28,652 nucleotides of DNA from JAZGER01 sp036480335 (GCA_036480335.1 JAZGGH010000073.1:1-28652); one strand, 5' to 3'. Positions 16,282-26,141 are shown, counted from the first letter of the stretch. Notes: a model not told the origin generated them from the sequence alone. Translations and numbers: made by a program.

Positions 16282-18042
16282 GTGCCATTACCCGTAAGCC
16301 AATTTGATGCTCTTGTTATCGGTGCAGGCGGCGGCGGTATGCGTGCCGCACTGCAGCTTGCACAGGGCGATGCAAAAGTCGCCGTCGTTTCCAAGGTTTT
16401 TCCAACGCGCTCACATACGGTTGCTGCCCAGGGAGGTATCAATGCGGCACTGGGCAATGTTTTGCCCGACAACTGGCACTGGCATATGTTCGATACTGTC
16501 AAAGGCAGTGATTACCTCGGCGATCAGGATGCTATTGAACACATGTGCCGTGTTGCCCCACAAGTGGTCTACGAACTGGAGCACAGCGGCGTACCCTTCT
16601 CGCGGCTGGATAATGGCCGTATCTATCAGCGCCGCTTCGGTGGACAAAGCCAGAATTTCGGTGGTGAGCAGGCGGCCCGCACCTGTGCTGCAGCCGATCG
16701 CACCGGCCATGCCATCGTCCATACCCTGTACCAGAAAAATCTGCAGGCACAGACCCATTTTTTCGATGAGTATTTTGTCACCGATCTGATTCGGGATGAA
16801 GAAAGCCATATTCTGGGTGCCGTAATCCTCTGTATAGAAACAGGTGAACTGCGAATTATTCATGCCAAAACAACGCTACTGGCAACCGGCGGCGCTGGCC
16901 AGATCTTTCGCACCAACACCAATGCACTGATTAACACCGGTGACGGTGTTGCCATGGCATTACGCGCAGGTATACCTGCAGAAGATATGGAGTTTTTTCA
17001 ATTTCACCCAACCGGCATTGCAGGTAAGGGTATGTTGATTACCGAAGCTTCGCGTGGTGAAGGCGGCTACCTGGTAAATGCTGAAGGTGATCGGTTTATG
17101 GAAAAATATGCACCGAATGCCAAAGACCTTGCCAGTCGAGATGTCGTCAGTCGGGCCATTTACAATGAAATCAAAGAAGGTCGAGGTGCCGGCCCGGACA
17201 AACGCTATGTATACCTCAAACTTGATCACATCAGTGAAGCGGTCAAAAACCGTTTGCCGGCTATCCGCAGCATGTGCCAGTCCTTTCTGGGTATTGATCC
17301 TGCTGAACAACCGATTCCGGTTTATCCAACTGCGCATTATATGATGGGCGGCATTCCGACTGATCGCTTTGGACAGGTCGTCGCACCGCTGGGAGAAGGA
17401 CCGGAAGTGCCCATCCCCGGCCTTTATGCAGCAGGCGAATGTGCCTGTGTTTCAATACACGGCGGCAACCGCCTTGGCGGTAATTCGCTGCTAGATATCC
17501 TCGTTTTTGGACGCGAAGCGGCAAACAGTATGCTGACATCCATTGAGGAAATGACAGCTCACCGACCACTGAAAGACAGTGATATACAAAAAGCACTCGC
17601 CAGCCATGAACGCTGGAATCAAAAGGGTGAAGGCGAATCTATCGATCTGTTACGGCAGGAATTACAGGCGACCATGGAAGACTACTGCGGTGTTTATCGA
17701 GACCAGGAGACACTGGCTAACGGCATTGAAAAAATGCAGTTGTTGCAAAACCGGCTGGCAGAAGCGCGACTAACTGATCACAGCCAGATTTTTAATACCG
17801 CTCGCATTGAAGCCATGGAACTGGACAACCTGATGGACGTAGCCATGGCAACCATTGTTTCAGCACATGCCCGACAGGAAAGCCGTGGTGCCCACTCGCG
17901 GGTTGATTATCCCGAACGTGATGATGTTGCCTGGATGAAACACACACTGTATTTTCGTGAAGATCAGCGGCTTGATTACAAACCCGTGCGCAGCAAACCG
18001 CTCTCGGTTGATGCTTTCCCCCCCAGACCCCGCACTTACTGA
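16282..18042 (+). CDS. sdhA: Succinate dehydrogenase flavoprotein subunit
   Basis: This subunit oxidises succinate to fumarate on covalently bound FAD, linking the TCA cycle to the quinone pool. The 586 residues are typical. The dinucleotide fold GAGGGGMRAAL is at 14-24, the FAD-linking His45 in RSHTVAAQGGINAALGN. FQFHPTGIAGKGMLITEASRGEGGY and SRDVVSRAI supply the active-site His/Arg. CVSIHGGNRLGGNSLLDILVFGREA and ESRGAHSRVDYPERDD complete the signature. It starts at GTG 16282, with GAGGA nine bases upstream overlapping the end of sdhD. It needs SdhE, encoded two genes downstream, for flavin attachment. Confidence 0.97.
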   Translation: MPLPVSQFDALVIGAGGGGMRAALQLAQGDAKVAVVSKVFPTRSHTVAAQGGINAALGNVLPDNWHWHMFDTVKGSDYLGDQDAIEHMCRVAPQVVYELEHSGVPFSRLDNGRIYQRRFGGQSQNFGGEQAARTCAAADRTGHAIVHTLYQKNLQAQTHFFDEYFVTDLIRDEESHILGAVILCIETGELRIIHAKTTLLATGGAGQIFRTNTNALINTGDGVAMALRAGIPAEDMEFFQFHPTGIAGKGMLITEASRGEGGYLVNAEGDRFMEKYAPNAKDLASRDVVSRAIYNEIKEGRGAGPDKRYVYLKLDHISEAVKNRLPAIRSMCQSFLGIDPAEQPIPVYPTAHYMMGGIPTDRFGQVVAPLGEGPEVPIPGLYAAGECACVSIHGGNRLGGNSLLDILVFGREAANSMLTSIEEMTAHRPLKDSDIQKALASHERWNQKGEGESIDLLRQELQATMEDYCGVYRDQETLANGIEKMQLLQNRLAEARLTDHSQIFNTARIEAMELDNLMDVAMATIVSAHARQESRGAHSRVDYPERDDVAWMKHTLYFREDQRLDYKPVRSKPLSVDAFPPRPRTY

Positions 18043-18066
18043 TATGCCCAGATATCGAGACAGAGC

Positions 18067-18762
18067 ATGAAGTTTCTTATCCAGCGATATAATCCTGAAA
18101 CTGACGAAAAGCCGTATATGCAGGCCTATGAACTTGATCAACCTGAAACGGGTGCCATGCTGCTGGACGCACTGCTGGCGCTCAAGACACAGGATCCTGG
18201 CTTAGCATTCAGACGTTCCTGCGGTGAAGGTGTCTGCGGCTCGGATGGTATGAATATTAACGGCAAAAATGGCCTCGCCTGTTTAACACCGCTTGATTCC
18301 CTGAAACAGCCCATTGAAATTCGCTCATTACCCGGCCAGCCGATCATTCGTGATCTGGTCATCAATCAGGAACCCTTTTTCAAACAATACAAAGCCGCAA
18401 AACCCTGGTTAACCACCCATGATAGCGACCCCGACCGGGAGCGGCTGCAAAGCCCGGAAGAGCGTGCACATCTGGATGGACTATACGAATGCATTCTTTG
18501 CGCCTGTTGTTCAACAGCCTGCCCGTCTTTCTGGTGGAACCCGGACAAATTTCTCGGACCTGCCGCCCTCCTGCAGGCCTGCCGTTTTATCGAAGACAGC
18601 CGTGACCAGGATACGGAACAACGCCTGGATACACTCAATGATGCTTATAAACTCTATCGCTGCCACAGCATTATGAACTGTGTCGATGTCTGCCCAAAGA
18701 ATCTGAGCCCGACCAAAGCCATCGGTACTATCCGTAAACGTATGTTGCAGCACAGCATCTGA
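18067..18762 (+). CDS. sdhB: Succinate dehydrogenase iron-sulfur subunit
   Basis: This subunit carries electrons from FAD to ubiquinone through three Fe-S centres. The 231 residues include the [2Fe-2S] ligands Cys52, Cys57, Asp60 and Cys72 (CGEGVCGSDGMNINGKNGLA). CILCACCSTACPSFWW at 142-157 and CHSIMNCVDVCPKNLSP at 199-215 supply the [4Fe-4S] and [3Fe-4S] ligands. All expected residues are present, including the Asp that replaces the fourth Cys as in E. coli. It lies 24 bases after sdhA. Confidence 0.97.
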   Translation: MKFLIQRYNPETDEKPYMQAYELDQPETGAMLLDALLALKTQDPGLAFRRSCGEGVCGSDGMNINGKNGLACLTPLDSLKQPIEIRSLPGQPIIRDLVINQEPFFKQYKAAKPWLTTHDSDPDRERLQSPEERAHLDGLYECILCACCSTACPSFWWNPDKFLGPAALLQACRFIEDSRDQDTEQRLDTLNDAYKLYRCHSIMNCVDVCPKNLSPTKAIGTIRKRMLQHSI

Positions 18763-18765
18763 TCA

Positions 18766-19038
18766 ATGACTGATGCACACTATAATCAGTTACGCTGGGC
18801 CTGTCGTCGGGGCATGCGGGAACTGGATCTCTGGTTATCCGCTTATCATGAAAATCACTACATAAATGCACCAGATGATGAACAGCGACATTTCCAACAG
18901 CTACTCGAATACCACGATCAGGAACTGTTTGAATGGCTCACTGAAAAAACACAACCCACCGACCTGACATTATTACCGCTGATAGAGAAAATTCGATGTG
19001 CGTCATGTCCCGCTGCATCAGACAAAAGCCGCTTGTGA
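18766..19038 (+). CDS. sdhE: FAD assembly factor SdhE
   Basis: This 90-residue all-helical cytoplasmic protein assists covalent flavinylation of SdhA. The signature LRWACRRGMRELDLWL is at about 8-23, containing the RGxxELD motif that contacts the flavoprotein. FQQLLEYHDQELFEWL follows in the middle. It starts three bases after the sdhB stop, so it is the last gene of the sdhCDAB-sdhE operon. The C-terminal 20 residues, with two Cys (RCASCPA), are an extension of no known role. Confidence 0.93.
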   Translation: MTDAHYNQLRWACRRGMRELDLWLSAYHENHYINAPDDEQRHFQQLLEYHDQELFEWLTEKTQPTDLTLLPLIEKIRCASCPAASDKSRL

Positions 19039-19042
19039 GAAG

Positions 19043-19071
19043 TTGACTGATTCTGCAACAGTAGCTATCAT
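19043..19071 (+). promoter_or_regulatory. Promoter for the GNAT acetyltransferase gene
   Basis: TTGACT (19043-19048) and TATCAT (19066-19071) at an optimal 17-base spacing lie just after the sdhE stop. They give a leader of about 53 bases to the start at 19132. The downstream gene therefore need not depend on the sdh operon. Confidence 0.65.
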
Positions 19072-19131
19072 TTTTCTACAACCTCGTTATGTTCCAAAGG
19101 CGCTGAGCGAAATCAATTTTCAGGATAAAGC

Positions 19132-19668
19132 ATGAACCACAAAATTCTCGATAAAAACAGCCAGGAAAAAGTGACAAGTCTTTTTGCATCTGTTTTCACC
19201 TCATCTGAGGGAGAGAAAGAAGGGAGTCTGATTGGTAATCTTGCCTCAGAACTCTCTTCAAGAATCGACAATCAAGAAATAATTTGTATCGGCGCATATG
19301 AAAAAGAATCAATCATTGGATCGATTTTCTTTACTCGACTTCGATTTAATGAGGCCATCCAGGTTTACATGCTAGCTCCTGTTGCAGTTAGCACTAAGCA
19401 TCAGGGGAAAGGCGTCGGGCAGGCGCTAATCAATTATGGTTTGAATGAATTGAAAAAACGATCTGTGGCAGTAGTTATCACATATGGCGATCCATCTTTC
19501 TACTCCAGGGTGGGGTTTCAAACCCTATCAGAAAATGTCGTCCAGGCTCCACTGAAGCTTTCGATGCCAGAGGGTTGGCTGGGCCAATCCTTAACTGAAG
19601 AGCCAATTCCAACTGTCAATGACCGACCCACATGCGTTAAGGAATTCAATGAGCCTGTTTATTGGTAA
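19132..19668 (+). CDS. GNAT-family N-acetyltransferase
   Basis: The 178-residue protein has the GNAT fold. The acetyl-CoA-binding motif A is MLAPVAVSTKHQGKGVGQALI (shortened: VAVSTKHQGKGVGQALI), with the Q/RxxGxG/A signature in QGKGVG. VITYGDPSFYSRVGFQ, the motif B region, follows. The layout is close to YhbS-like acetyltransferases. The acceptor substrate cannot be told. Its own strong promoter, AT-richer codons than the sdh genes and its isolation between two TCA operons suggest a later arrival. It is not evidently linked to the TCA cycle. Confidence 0.85.
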   Translation: MNHKILDKNSQEKVTSLFASVFTSSEGEKEGSLIGNLASELSSRIDNQEIICIGAYEKESIIGSIFFTRLRFNEAIQVYMLAPVAVSTKHQGKGVGQALINYGLNELKKRSVAVVITYGDPSFYSRVGFQTLSENVVQAPLKLSMPEGWLGQSLTEEPIPTVNDRPTCVKEFNEPVYW

Positions 19669-19775
19669 TTACAAGAACATAACACATATGAGCTGCTGTC
19701 GAATCAATAGCCAGCGCTCATCGGATGGCTGAACCGGTAACTTTTCTCATGGCAGACTAGCAGGAGGCACGCCTA

Positions 19776-20135
19776 CTACACGACGCTTACCCGGCCCTGC
19801 TTTTTATCAACCTCAAAGTGGAGTTCGCAATATTCCGTCAACTCATCAACAGGTGACGGATCATCCGCACAGTTACATCCCGCAATCACACCTTTGTAAA
19901 AAATCCCCGCTTTAACAAGCACTTTTTCCGCTGAGTCCGTCACCTGCAAAATCATGGCATTAAATGTATCACCACTGACATAACTGCTTTGCGTCAGGTT
20001 TTGTTGCAGCGGCAACTCATCCATAGAAAGCTGCTCTATCCCGGCTTTCAACTCCCGGAACAGCTCAGCTTTATCATGACTGGCAAGAGACTGGCTATTA
20101 AGCAACTTCAACAGGGATGAATTTATCTGCAGCAT
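19776..20135 (-). CDS. Small conserved-looking protein of unknown function after acnB
   Basis: From the ATG at 20135 this encodes 119 residues with no signal peptide or membrane helix. The N-terminal half is helical (LLKLLNSQ, HDKAELFRELKAGIEQL). The second half is beta-rich and ends in a Cys cluster: GVIAGCNCADDPSPVDE with Cys87 and Cys89, then Cys103 in YCELHFEVD. These could bind a metal or be redox-active. The start lies inside acnB: the two overlap by 38 bases in different frames, so the gene is probably the last member of the acnB transcript. I do not recognise a named family; a role tied to the Fe-S enzyme AcnB is only inference from position. Confidence 0.6.
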   Translation of the reverse strand: MLQINSSLLKLLNSQSLASHDKAELFRELKAGIEQLSMDELPLQQNLTQSSYVSGDTFNAMILQVTDSAEKVLVKAGIFYKGVIAGCNCADDPSPVDELTEYCELHFEVDKKQGRVSVV

Positions 20136-22677
20136 CCTGGTAACTCTTAATCTGATCAAAATTCAGATAGCGATAGATATCGTCAGCCATCGTGTCGATA
20201 TTTTTCGCATAGGCCATGTATTCTTTCATGCTTGGGATCTTGCCAGTGATGGCGGCAACGGCTGCCAGTTCAGCAGAACCCAGATAAACATCAGCACCAT
20301 TTCCAAGCCGGTTTGGAAAGTTCCGTGTTGAGGTGGACATCACTGTGGCATTATCAGCCACACGTGCCTGATTACCCATACAGAGCGAACAACCCGGCAT
20401 TTCTGTACGCGCACCAGCACGACCAAAGATGCCATAGTAACCCTCTTCGGTCAGTTGATGCTCATCCATTTTTGTTGGAGGAACGATCCACAGGCGAGTC
20501 GGTACCGGCTTGCCGCTTTGTTCCAGCAGCTTACCAGCAGCACGGAAATGGCCGATGTTGGTCATACAGGAACCGATAAAAACTTCATCGATATGGGTGC
20601 CAGCAACATCGGATAAGGTTTTAACATCATCCGGATCGTTCGGGCAGGCAAGCAATGGTTCCTTAATCTCATTAAGATCAATTTCTATGATTTCGACATA
20701 TTCGGCGTCGGCGTCAGCTGTCATCAATTGAGGATCTTTCAACCAGTCCTGCATCGCATTGATACGACGCTGAATAGTGCGCGCCTCACCATAGCCTTCC
20801 GATATCATCCATTTCAGTAAAGTGACATTAGATGACAGGTATTCGATGATCGGCTCTTTGTTGAGCTTAATGGTACAACCTCCGGCTGAACGCTCTGCGG
20901 TAGAATCTGACAATTCAAACGCCTGTTCAACTTTCAGATCAGGCAGTCCTTCGATTTCGACAACGCGACCGGAAAATACATTTTTCTTGCCTTTCTTTTC
21001 AACCGTCAGCAAGCCCTTCTGAATCGCCACATAAGGAATGGCGTTAACCAGATCACGCAAAGTAATACCCGGTTGCATTTCGCCCTTGAAACGCACCAGC
21101 ACCGACTCCGGCATATCCAGCGGCATAACACCGGTTGCTGCGGCAAAGGCCACCAGACCAGAACCGGCCGGGAAGGACAGTCCGATCGGGAAACGCGTAT
21201 GAGAGTCACCACCAGTACCTACCGTATCCGGCAACAACATGCGATTTAACCAGGAATGAATGACGCCATCACCCGGCCGTAACGACACTCCGCCCCGGTT
21301 CATGAAAAAATCCGGTAGGGTATGATGCGTTTCCACATCGACAGGTTTCGGATAAGGTGCCGTATGACAGAAAGACTGCATAGTAAGATCTGCCGAAAAA
21401 CCAAGACAGGCAAGATCTTTGAGTTCATCACGCGTCATCGGGCCGGTGGTATCCTGTGAACCCACGGTCGTCATAGCGGGTTCGCAATACATATCAGGGC
21501 GCACACCATGCAATCCACAAGCCTTGCCAACCATTTTCTGTGCCAGCGTATAACCCTTACTGCTGTCTGCTGGCGGTTTCGGTTTGCGGAACAATTCAGA
21601 CTGTTCCAGCCCCAGGGCTTCACGGGCACGTTCAGTCAGGCCACGACCAATGATTAATGGAATACGGCCACCAGCCTGCACTTCATCAATCAGGACATCC
21701 GTTTTTAGGGTGAAGGTAGCAATTACATCATCACTATCGTGGCGTTTGGTGACGCCTTCATAAGGATACACATCGATAACATCCCCCATTTCCATGGCTG
21801 ACACATCCATTTCAATCGGCAGAGCACCCGCATCTTCCATGGTGTTATAAAAAATCGGCGCGATCTTGTCACCAAAACAATAACCACCATCGCGCTTGTT
21901 CGGGATATGTGGAATATCATTACCCATGTGCCACAGAACCGAATTAGTCGCCGATTTACGCGATGAACCGGTGCCAACAACATCACCAACATAAGCAATC
22001 GGGAAACCCTTCTGCTTCAGTTCGGTAATCGTTTGCAGCGGTTTGTCAGTAAAATCTGGACGTGACATTTTCAGCATGGCATTCGCATGCAATGGAATAT
22101 CAGGACGCGACCAGGCATCCGGTGCGGGGGATAGATCATCCGTGTTGGTTTCCCCTGGTACCTTATAGACAGTCACGGTAATTTTCTCCGCCAGTTTGTC
22201 CTTACTGGTAAACCACTCAGCCTCAGCCCAGGATTTGATCACCTGTTTTGCAAAGACATTGCCAGCATCGGCCTTTTCTTTCACATCATGAAAGGCATCA
22301 AACATTAGCAAGGTATGCGATAAACAGTTAGCCGCCGTTGCTGCCAGTTCGTCTTCATCCAGCGCCTTGATTATCGGCTCAATGTTATAGCCACCAAGCA
22401 TAGTACCGAGAATTTCTATGGCCTTGATACGATCAATTAAAGGTGATGAAGCTGAACCCTCAGCAATCGCAGCCAGAAACCCGGCTTTGACATAAGCCGC
22501 TTCATCCACTCCAGCAGGAATGCGATTCTCAAACAGCTCAAGAATAAAACTCTCTTCTCCAGCGGGCGGATTTTTTAGTAGCTCAACCAGATCTGCTGTC
22601 TGCTGCGCATCCAGGGGTTTAGCGGGAATCCCTTCGGCAGCACGCTCTTTTACATGTTCTCGGTAACTCGTTAACAT
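20098..22677 (-). CDS. acnB: Aconitate hydratase B (bifunctional 2-methylisocitrate dehydratase)
   Basis: AcnB isomerises citrate to isocitrate through cis-aconitate using a [4Fe-4S] cluster. The 859 residues match the AcnB class (about 865), not AcnA. The N-terminal HEAT-like domain (MLTSYREHVKERAAEGIPAKPLDAQQTADLVELLKNPP in shortened form at about 1-160) is diagnostic of AcnB. It is followed by the swivel domain with GDVVGTGSSRKSATNSVLWH. The cluster ligands lie in FIGSCMTNIGHFRAAG and GCSLCMGNQARV. AcnB proteins are known to bind mRNA when the cluster is lost. GAGAGG lies about seven bases before the ATG. It sits 63 bases after gltA, whose product is its substrate. Confidence 0.96.
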   Translation of the reverse strand: MLTSYREHVKERAAEGIPAKPLDAQQTADLVELLKNPPAGEESFILELFENRIPAGVDEAAYVKAGFLAAIAEGSASSPLIDRIKAIEILGTMLGGYNIEPIIKALDEDELAATAANCLSHTLLMFDAFHDVKEKADAGNVFAKQVIKSWAEAEWFTSKDKLAEKITVTVYKVPGETNTDDLSPAPDAWSRPDIPLHANAMLKMSRPDFTDKPLQTITELKQKGFPIAYVGDVVGTGSSRKSATNSVLWHMGNDIPHIPNKRDGGYCFGDKIAPIFYNTMEDAGALPIEMDVSAMEMGDVIDVYPYEGVTKRHDSDDVIATFTLKTDVLIDEVQAGGRIPLIIGRGLTERAREALGLEQSELFRKPKPPADSSKGYTLAQKMVGKACGLHGVRPDMYCEPAMTTVGSQDTTGPMTRDELKDLACLGFSADLTMQSFCHTAPYPKPVDVETHHTLPDFFMNRGGVSLRPGDGVIHSWLNRMLLPDTVGTGGDSHTRFPIGLSFPAGSGLVAFAAATGVMPLDMPESVLVRFKGEMQPGITLRDLVNAIPYVAIQKGLLTVEKKGKKNVFSGRVVEIEGLPDLKVEQAFELSDSTAERSAGGCTIKLNKEPIIEYLSSNVTLLKWMISEGYGEARTIQRRINAMQDWLKDPQLMTADADAEYVEIIEIDLNEIKEPLLACPNDPDDVKTLSDVAGTHIDEVFIGSCMTNIGHFRAAGKLLEQSGKPVPTRLWIVPPTKMDEHQLTEEGYYGIFGRAGARTEMPGCSLCMGNQARVADNATVMSTSTRNFPNRLGNGADVYLGSAELAAVAAITGKIPSMKEYMAYAKNIDTMADDIYRYLNFDQIKSYQDAADKFIPVEVA

Positions 22678-22740
22678 ATCAACCTCTCAACAAAAATATT
22701 CACTAACAAACTGCTCATTCTATTCAATATAATAGCTGGT

Positions 22741-24048
22741 TTAGCTACGTTCATTAATGGGCACATAATCTCGTTTAACACTGCCCTTATAAAGCTGACG
22801 TGGACGACCAATACGCGATTCCGGGTCTTCCATCATTTCGCTCCATTGCGCAATCCAGCCAACGGTTCTCGACAGGGAAAACATAACAGTGAACATATTC
22901 ATGGGAATATTCATCATCAGGAAAATAATCCCGGAATAGAAATCCACATTCGGATATAGATTGCGCGATTTAAAATATTCATCTTCCAGTGCGACCTTTT
23001 CAAGCTCCAGCGCTGTCTCCAGCATCTTGCGCTGCGAATCATTGAAGGTAGCTTCATCCAGCAACTGGTGACAGATATCACGAATCAACAGGGCGCGTGG
23101 ATCGTGCGTCTTATATACCCGATGACCAAAACCCATCAATCTGAAGCGATCTTTTTTGGACTTCGCACGATCAATAAAATGTTGCAACGGTTTACCCGAC
23201 TCATTGATTTCAGTCAGCATCCGAATAACCGCTTCGTTAGCACCGCCATGCGATGGCCCCCACAACGAGGTAATACCCGCAGCAATCGCTGCAAACGGAT
23301 TAGCATCCGAACTACCCGCCAGACGCACTGTAGACGTTGATGCATTCTGTTCATGGTCGGCGTGCAGAATTAAAATCATATCAAGTGCCTTTGCCATCAC
23401 CGGATTGATCCTGTACGGGGCTGAAGGCATGGAGAACATCATGTTAAGAAAGTTCTCGGTATAACTCAACGAGTTCAACGGATAAACAAAAGGCTTACCC
23501 TGCGCATAGCGATAACTCCAGGCGGCAATGGTCGGCATTTTTGCAATCAATCGATGCGCAGAAATCCTGCGATGCACCGGATCATGGATATCCATGTGAT
23601 CATGATAAAAAGCGGATAGCGCACCCACCACACCGACCATGATCGCCATTGGATGCGCATCGCGACGAAAACCGGAATAAAAGCGTTTAATCGCTTCGTG
23701 CAGAATGGTATGTTTGGTAATGGTTTCTTCAAAATCTATCATCTGTTGCTGATTGGGTAGCTCCTTATTAATCAACAGATAACAGACTTCAAGATAGGTA
23801 CTATTGTTTGCCAATTGTTCGATGGGGTAGCCACGATATTGTAACTCCCCTTTTGCACCATCCAGGTAGGTAATGCTACTGACACAACTGGCTGTCGACA
23901 TAAAACCGGGGTCATAGGTGTAATAACCCAGCTCTTTTGCCAACGGACGAATATCGATTGTCTTTGGCCCACTGGTCGGACTGAGGACATCCAGTTCAAT
24001 CCGTTTACCCGTCAGATTATCTATTACTGTCACGGTAGGTTTTGTCAT
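22741..24048 (-). CDS. gltA: Citrate synthase
   Basis: This cytoplasmic enzyme condenses acetyl-CoA and oxaloacetate at TCA entry. The 435 residues are of the long, hexameric proteobacterial type. Catalytic residues are His267 (WGPSHGGANEAV), His309 (MGFGHRVYKTHDPRA) and Asp369 (NVDFYSGI). The N-terminal ISTASCVSSITYLDG-like segment and the ending RPRQLYKG are typical. GAGG lies about seven bases before the ATG. It is 45 bases downstream of sucD and 63 bases upstream of acnB, so sucC-sucD-gltA-acnB looks like one operon. Confidence 0.96.
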   Translation of the reverse strand: MTKPTVTVIDNLTGKRIELDVLSPTSGPKTIDIRPLAKELGYYTYDPGFMSTASCVSSITYLDGAKGELQYRGYPIEQLANNSTYLEVCYLLINKELPNQQQMIDFEETITKHTILHEAIKRFYSGFRRDAHPMAIMVGVVGALSAFYHDHMDIHDPVHRRISAHRLIAKMPTIAAWSYRYAQGKPFVYPLNSLSYTENFLNMMFSMPSAPYRINPVMAKALDMILILHADHEQNASTSTVRLAGSSDANPFAAIAAGITSLWGPSHGGANEAVIRMLTEINESGKPLQHFIDRAKSKKDRFRLMGFGHRVYKTHDPRALLIRDICHQLLDEATFNDSQRKMLETALELEKVALEDEYFKSRNLYPNVDFYSGIIFLMMNIPMNMFTVMFSLSRTVGWIAQWSEMMEDPESRIGRPRQLYKGSVKRDYVPINERS

Positions 24049-24093
24049 TTAATCTGCCTCATACCTGTTCAATCCTTAAAATCTTTTTGACGT

Positions 24094-24972
24094 TTACTGC
24101 GACCAGCCGGTTGCCTCAGCAATGCCTTTACCCAATTCTGCTGGAGAACGCACCGTCATGACACCTGCCGCTTCCAGCGCTGCAAATTTTTCATCAGCAG
24201 TACCCTTGCCACCGGCAATAATCGCGCCAGCGTGACCCATGCGTTTGCCTTTCGGTGCAGTCACTCCGGCAATATAAGACACCACCGGTTTGCTCACCTC
24301 ACTTTGAATAAATTCAGCCGCCTCTTCTTCAGCGGTACCGCCAATTTCACCCACCATAAGAATGGCTTCAGTCTGTGCATCCTCTTCAAACAATGCCAGC
24401 GCATCAATAAAACTGGTGCCAGGGATCGGATCGCCGCCAATACCAATACAGGTACTCTGACCGAAGCCATAATCACTGGTCTGCTTAACGCATTCGTAAG
24501 TCAGCGTGCCGGAACGGGAAATAATACCCACCTTGCCCGGCTGATGAATAGGCCCCGGCATAATGCCGATCTTGCATTCGCCTGGGGTAATTATACCGGG
24601 ACAATTTGGCCCAATCAGGCGAACAGCCATACTGTCTGCAATGATTTTAGCCTCCAGCATATCCCGAACCGGGATCCCTTCAGTAATACAGACAATCAAT
24701 TGCACACCGGATTCAATCGCCTCAAGAATAGAGTCCTTGCAAAAAGCGGCCGGCACATAAATCACACTGGCATTCGCGCCCGTCTGTTCAACTGCGTTAC
24801 GCACTGTATTAAACACGGGTAGATCAAGATGCGTCTGACCACCTTTGCCGGGCGTTACCCCGCCCACCATTTTCGTACCGTAGGCAATGGCCTGTTCGGA
24901 ATGAAAAGTGCCCTGCTTGCCGGTAAAGCCCTGACAAATAACGCGGGTGGTTTTATCGATCAGAATACTCAT
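24094..24972 (-). CDS. sucD: Succinyl-CoA synthetase alpha subunit
   Basis: The alpha subunit binds CoA and carries the phosphohistidine that passes phosphate between succinyl-CoA and a nucleotide, giving substrate-level phosphorylation. The 292 residues include the CoA-binding N-terminus (TRVICQGFTGKQGTFHSEQA), GPNCPGIITPGECKIG and the active-site His247 in KGKRMGHAGAIIAGG. The start overlaps the sucC stop by four bases (ATGA), ensuring matched amounts of the two subunits. Confidence 0.97.
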   Translation of the reverse strand: MSILIDKTTRVICQGFTGKQGTFHSEQAIAYGTKMVGGVTPGKGGQTHLDLPVFNTVRNAVEQTGANASVIYVPAAFCKDSILEAIESGVQLIVCITEGIPVRDMLEAKIIADSMAVRLIGPNCPGIITPGECKIGIMPGPIHQPGKVGIISRSGTLTYECVKQTSDYGFGQSTCIGIGGDPIPGTSFIDALALFEEDAQTEAILMVGEIGGTAEEEAAEFIQSEVSKPVVSYIAGVTAPKGKRMGHAGAIIAGGKGTADEKFAALEAAGVMTVRSPAELGKGIAEATGWSQ

Positions 24973-26141
24973 ACTGCCGCTTCCTTGACTGCAGTCACAA
25001 TCTTGCTGGCCGCATCCGTCAGATCACCTGCAGTGATCAGATTAAGCCCGGAATCTGCCAGGATAGCGGTGCCCTCAACGGCATGATTACCTTCCAGTCG
25101 CACCACCACCGGCACATCAATGCCTACATCTTTAACTGCCGTAATAATGCCTTCGGCAATCAGATCACAACGCACAATGCCACCAAAAATATTCACTAGA
25201 ATGCCTTTGACATTCTGATCAGAAAGAATAATTTTCAAAGCCTCGGCAACCCGCTCACTGGTGGCCGAGCCGCCCACATCGAGAAAATTAGCAGGCTCTC
25301 CACCGTGCAACTTAATGATATCCATCGTCGCCATCGCCAGACCAGCACCATTCACCATGCAACCGATCTGACCATCCAACGACACATAATTCAAATCCCA
25401 TTCTGATGCCAGTATTTCGCGGGCATCTTCCTGCGAAACATCACGCATCTCCAGCAACTCCGGTTGCCGGTAAAGCGCATTGCCATCAACATTGATTTTG
25501 CCATCCAGGCAAAGCAAATCACCAGCTTTGGTAATCACCAGTGGATTGATTTCCACCAGCGACAGATCCTTTTCCGTAAACATCCTGCCCAAAGCAATGA
25601 CTAGTCGGGTGAACTGTTTTATCTGCTGCGCATTCAACTGCAAACCAAAACCCAGTTGCCGTGCCTGATAAGGCATCACCCCCACCAGCGGATCAATCTG
25701 TATCTGCAGGATTTTTTGCGGAGTCTCGGCCGCCACTTTTTCGATTTCCATGCCGCCCTCGGTCGACGCCATAATCGTCACCCGCTGACAGGCTCGATCC
25801 ACCACCGCTCCAAGATACAGCTCTTTTTCAATCTCACAGGTTTCTTCAACCAGCACAATATTCACCGGCTGACCTTTTGCATCAGTCTGGTAAGTCACCA
25901 AGGGTTTACCCAGAATACTGGCAGCAAACACTTTCGCCTCAGCAGCCGAATCCACCAGCCTGACGCCACCCGCCTTGCCACGCCCACCGGCATGAACCTG
26001 CGCCTTGACAACGACACCCGCAGTCGCCAGTGATTCTGCCACCCATGCAGCTTCATCAGGTGACTCAGCCACACTGCCATCAGGTACTGGCATTCCGTAT
26101 AGCGCAAAAATCTGCTTGGCCTGATATTCATGTAAATTCAT
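24969..26141 (-). CDS. sucC: Succinyl-CoA synthetase beta subunit
   Basis: The 390-residue beta subunit (E. coli 388) has an ATP-grasp fold opening with MNLHEYQAKQIFALYGMPVP. It continues with VVKAQVHAGGRGKAGGV, LSLVEINPLVITKAGDLLCLDGKINVD in shortened form, and the C-terminal ILVNIFGGIVRCDLIAEGI. It binds the nucleotide and succinate. AGGA precedes the ATG. It is the first gene of the minus-strand TCA operon; its leader holds an exact direct repeat (26195-26218). Confidence 0.97.
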   Translation of the reverse strand: MNLHEYQAKQIFALYGMPVPDGSVAESPDEAAWVAESLATAGVVVKAQVHAGGRGKAGGVRLVDSAAEAKVFAASILGKPLVTYQTDAKGQPVNIVLVEETCEIEKELYLGAVVDRACQRVTIMASTEGGMEIEKVAAETPQKILQIQIDPLVGVMPYQARQLGFGLQLNAQQIKQFTRLVIALGRMFTEKDLSLVEINPLVITKAGDLLCLDGKINVDGNALYRQPELLEMRDVSQEDAREILASEWDLNYVSLDGQIGCMVNGAGLAMATMDIIKLHGGEPANFLDVGGSATSERVAEALKIILSDQNVKGILVNIFGGIVRCDLIAEGIITAVKDVGIDVPVVVRLEGNHAVEGTAILADSGLNLITAGDLTDAASKIVTAVKEAAV

